A DNA stretch of 23,025 nucleotides from DASRDU01 sp035560235 (GTDB taxonomy: Bacteria > Acidobacteriota > Blastocatellia > RBC074). The translations under genes and the position numbers were made by a program. How positions within the stretch are numbered: the first letter of the stretch is position 1; the number at the start of each line of letters is the position of its first letter. The stretch covers positions 1-23,025 of the forward strand of contig DATMAG010000017.1 of assembly GCA_035560235.1 (NCBI GenBank), read 5' to 3'. This document shows, piece by piece, positions 21,997 through 23,025 of this stretch. The notes below the pieces were generated by a model, which did no database searches, was not told where the DNA came from, and saw nothing but the letters and a program-made list of their open reading frames with translations.

Positions 21997-23025
21997 TCAG
22001 TCGCTGGTGGCGGGCTGGCCTGCGGGTTGTCTGCCGTTCAGCGCCTGCACGCGGCTGTGGTGGCGGCTGTAGCCGAAATAGATTACAAAGCCGATCACCA
22101 GCCACACGATCAGTCTGATCCACGTATCGAGCGGCAGGCTCGCCATCAGCAGCAGCGAAATCACAATGCCCGCAACCGGCACAAACGGAACCCAGGGAGT
22201 TTTGAATGGCCGCTCCAGTTCGGGCCGCCTTCTGCGCAGAATCCAGACGCCGATGCAGACGATGATGAAGGCAAACAGCGTCCCGATGCTCACGAGTTCA
22301 CCGAGCAGGCGAATCGGCAGCAGCCCGGCAAAGACCGCGATGAACAGGCCGACCACGATTGATGAAATCCACGGCGTCTTGAAACGCGGATGCACCGCGC
22401 TCGCCCATTTCGGCAGCAGCCCGTCGCGCGACATCGTGAAGAAGATGCGCGACTGTCCCATCAGTGTCGTCAGCATCACGGTACTGAGGCCCGCAATCGT
22501 TCCGCTTTTGATCAGCAGACTGCCCCAGCCCACGCCGGTTTCATCAATTGCCAGCGCCACCGGCGCAGCCACATTGAGCCGTGAATAATTGATGACTCCG
22601 GTCAGCAGCACCGCGACGATCAGATAAAGAAAGGTGCAGATGGCCAGCGAACCGAGCAGGCCGATGGGCATGTCACGCTGCGGATTCTTTGCTTCCTGCG
22701 CGGCAGTCGAAACCGCGTCGAAGCCGATGTAAGCGAAAAAGACGCTCGCCGCGCCACGCGCCACGCCCGACCAGCCGAACTGACCGAATGAGCCTTTGTT
22801 TTCGGGCAGAAACGGATGCCAGTTGGTTGTCGCAATCTGCGGATGCTTCCATAAAAACGCGCCCGCGATGACGACAAAGACCAGCACCGTCGCCACCTTG
22901 ATAAAGACCACGACGACATTGAAATTGGCCGATTCGCGCACGCCGACAATCAGAATCAGCGTGACCAGACAGACGCCGATGAAGGCAGGCAGATTGAAAA
23001 CAGCCGTCGCCTGCGGCAGCGCGTC
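21997..23025 (-). CDS. APC family amino acid permease (CAT-like), C-terminal 342 residues
   Basis: The frame is open to the window edge, so the N-terminal part is outside. The visible part has about eight or nine hydrophobic helices and the APC/CAT signatures FFAYIGFDAVSTAAQEAKNP, followed by QRDMPIGLLGSL, and QSRIFFTMSRDGLLPKWAS with VHPRFKTPW. These belong to cationic or broad-range amino acid:proton symporters of the YfnA/CAT group in the inner membrane. The end includes the short two-helix block (WVPFVPVAGIVISLLLMAS) usual for bacterial CAT proteins. The substrate cannot be told from this. Its stop lies 308 bp from the serine hydrolase gene, separated by the nested inverted repeat. Confidence 0.92.
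   Translation of the reverse strand, partial: DALPQATAVFNLPAFIGVCLVTLILIVGVRESANFNVVVVFIKVATVLVFVVIAGAFLWKHPQIATTNWHPFLPENKGSFGQFGWSGVARGAASVFFAYIGFDAVSTAAQEAKNPQRDMPIGLLGSLAICTFLYLIVAVLLTGVINYSRLNVAAPVALAIDETGVGWGSLLIKSGTIAGLSTVMLTTLMGQSRIFFTMSRDGLLPKWASAVHPRFKTPWISSIVVGLFIAVFAGLLPIRLLGELVSIGTLFAFIIVCIGVWILRRRRPELERPFKTPWVPFVPVAGIVISLLLMASLPLDTWIRLIVWLVIGFVIYFGYSRHHSRVQALNGRQPAGQPATSD

Overview
The window is about 23 kb of moderately GC-rich bacterial chromosome. It looks acidobacterial, possibly class Blastocatellia. The best markers are a secreted protein of the acidobacterial VWFA-related type (6773-9058), two Uma2-type nucleases, an F420-type luciferase-like oxidoreductase and a patchwork fatty-acid oxidation cluster with many paralogous short-chain dehydrogenases. 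This assignment is inferred from gene families; no rRNA or other phylogenetic marker is present.

Left part (1-6100, all minus strand). The edge holds the start of an IS3-type transposase. Next is a small secreted protein with an excellent ribosome binding site, a roughly 245-nt leader and a near-consensus promoter. A likely operon follows: Uma2 nuclease, penicillin acylase-type hydrolase and YceH, the last two coupled by a GTGA overlap. An orphan NtrC-type sigma-54 response regulator (6096-4747) lies upstream of it.

Middle (6100-9060, plus strand). A second Uma2 gene diverges from the regulator and is followed by the VWFA-related protein. The latter ends 11 bp from the convergent DAHP synthase gene.

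Right part (9070-23025, all minus strand). In transcription order: an APC amino acid permease (cut by the window edge); a LACTB-like serine hydrolase and an SDR, ending in an intrinsic terminator; then, behind a promoter with a TetR-like operator in its spacer, a beta-oxidation group of thiolase, HSD17B10-like SDR, FadB/FadJ-type bifunctional enzyme, PaaI-type thioesterase, ACAD10/11-type phosphotransferase and a further SDR; then a zinc alcohol dehydrogenase, an F420-type LLM oxidoreductase and DAHP synthase. Together the thiolase, HSD17B10-like SDR and FadJ cover hydration, oxidation and thiolysis of acyl-CoAs. No acyl-CoA dehydrogenase or ligase gene is present. A decayed DUF1080 gene lies between the thioesterase and the phosphotransferase.

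The most unusual feature is in the gaps of the right part. Nearly every longer gap holds a large imperfect inverted repeat built from a few short modules: CGCAGAGG-, CGCAAAGAAG-, CACGAAG-, CAGGAT- and GGGAGCG-type. Two of them nest modules of different families, and two have 30-31 bp stems whose few mismatches are all G-U pairs in the transcribed strand. I know no named family for this set.
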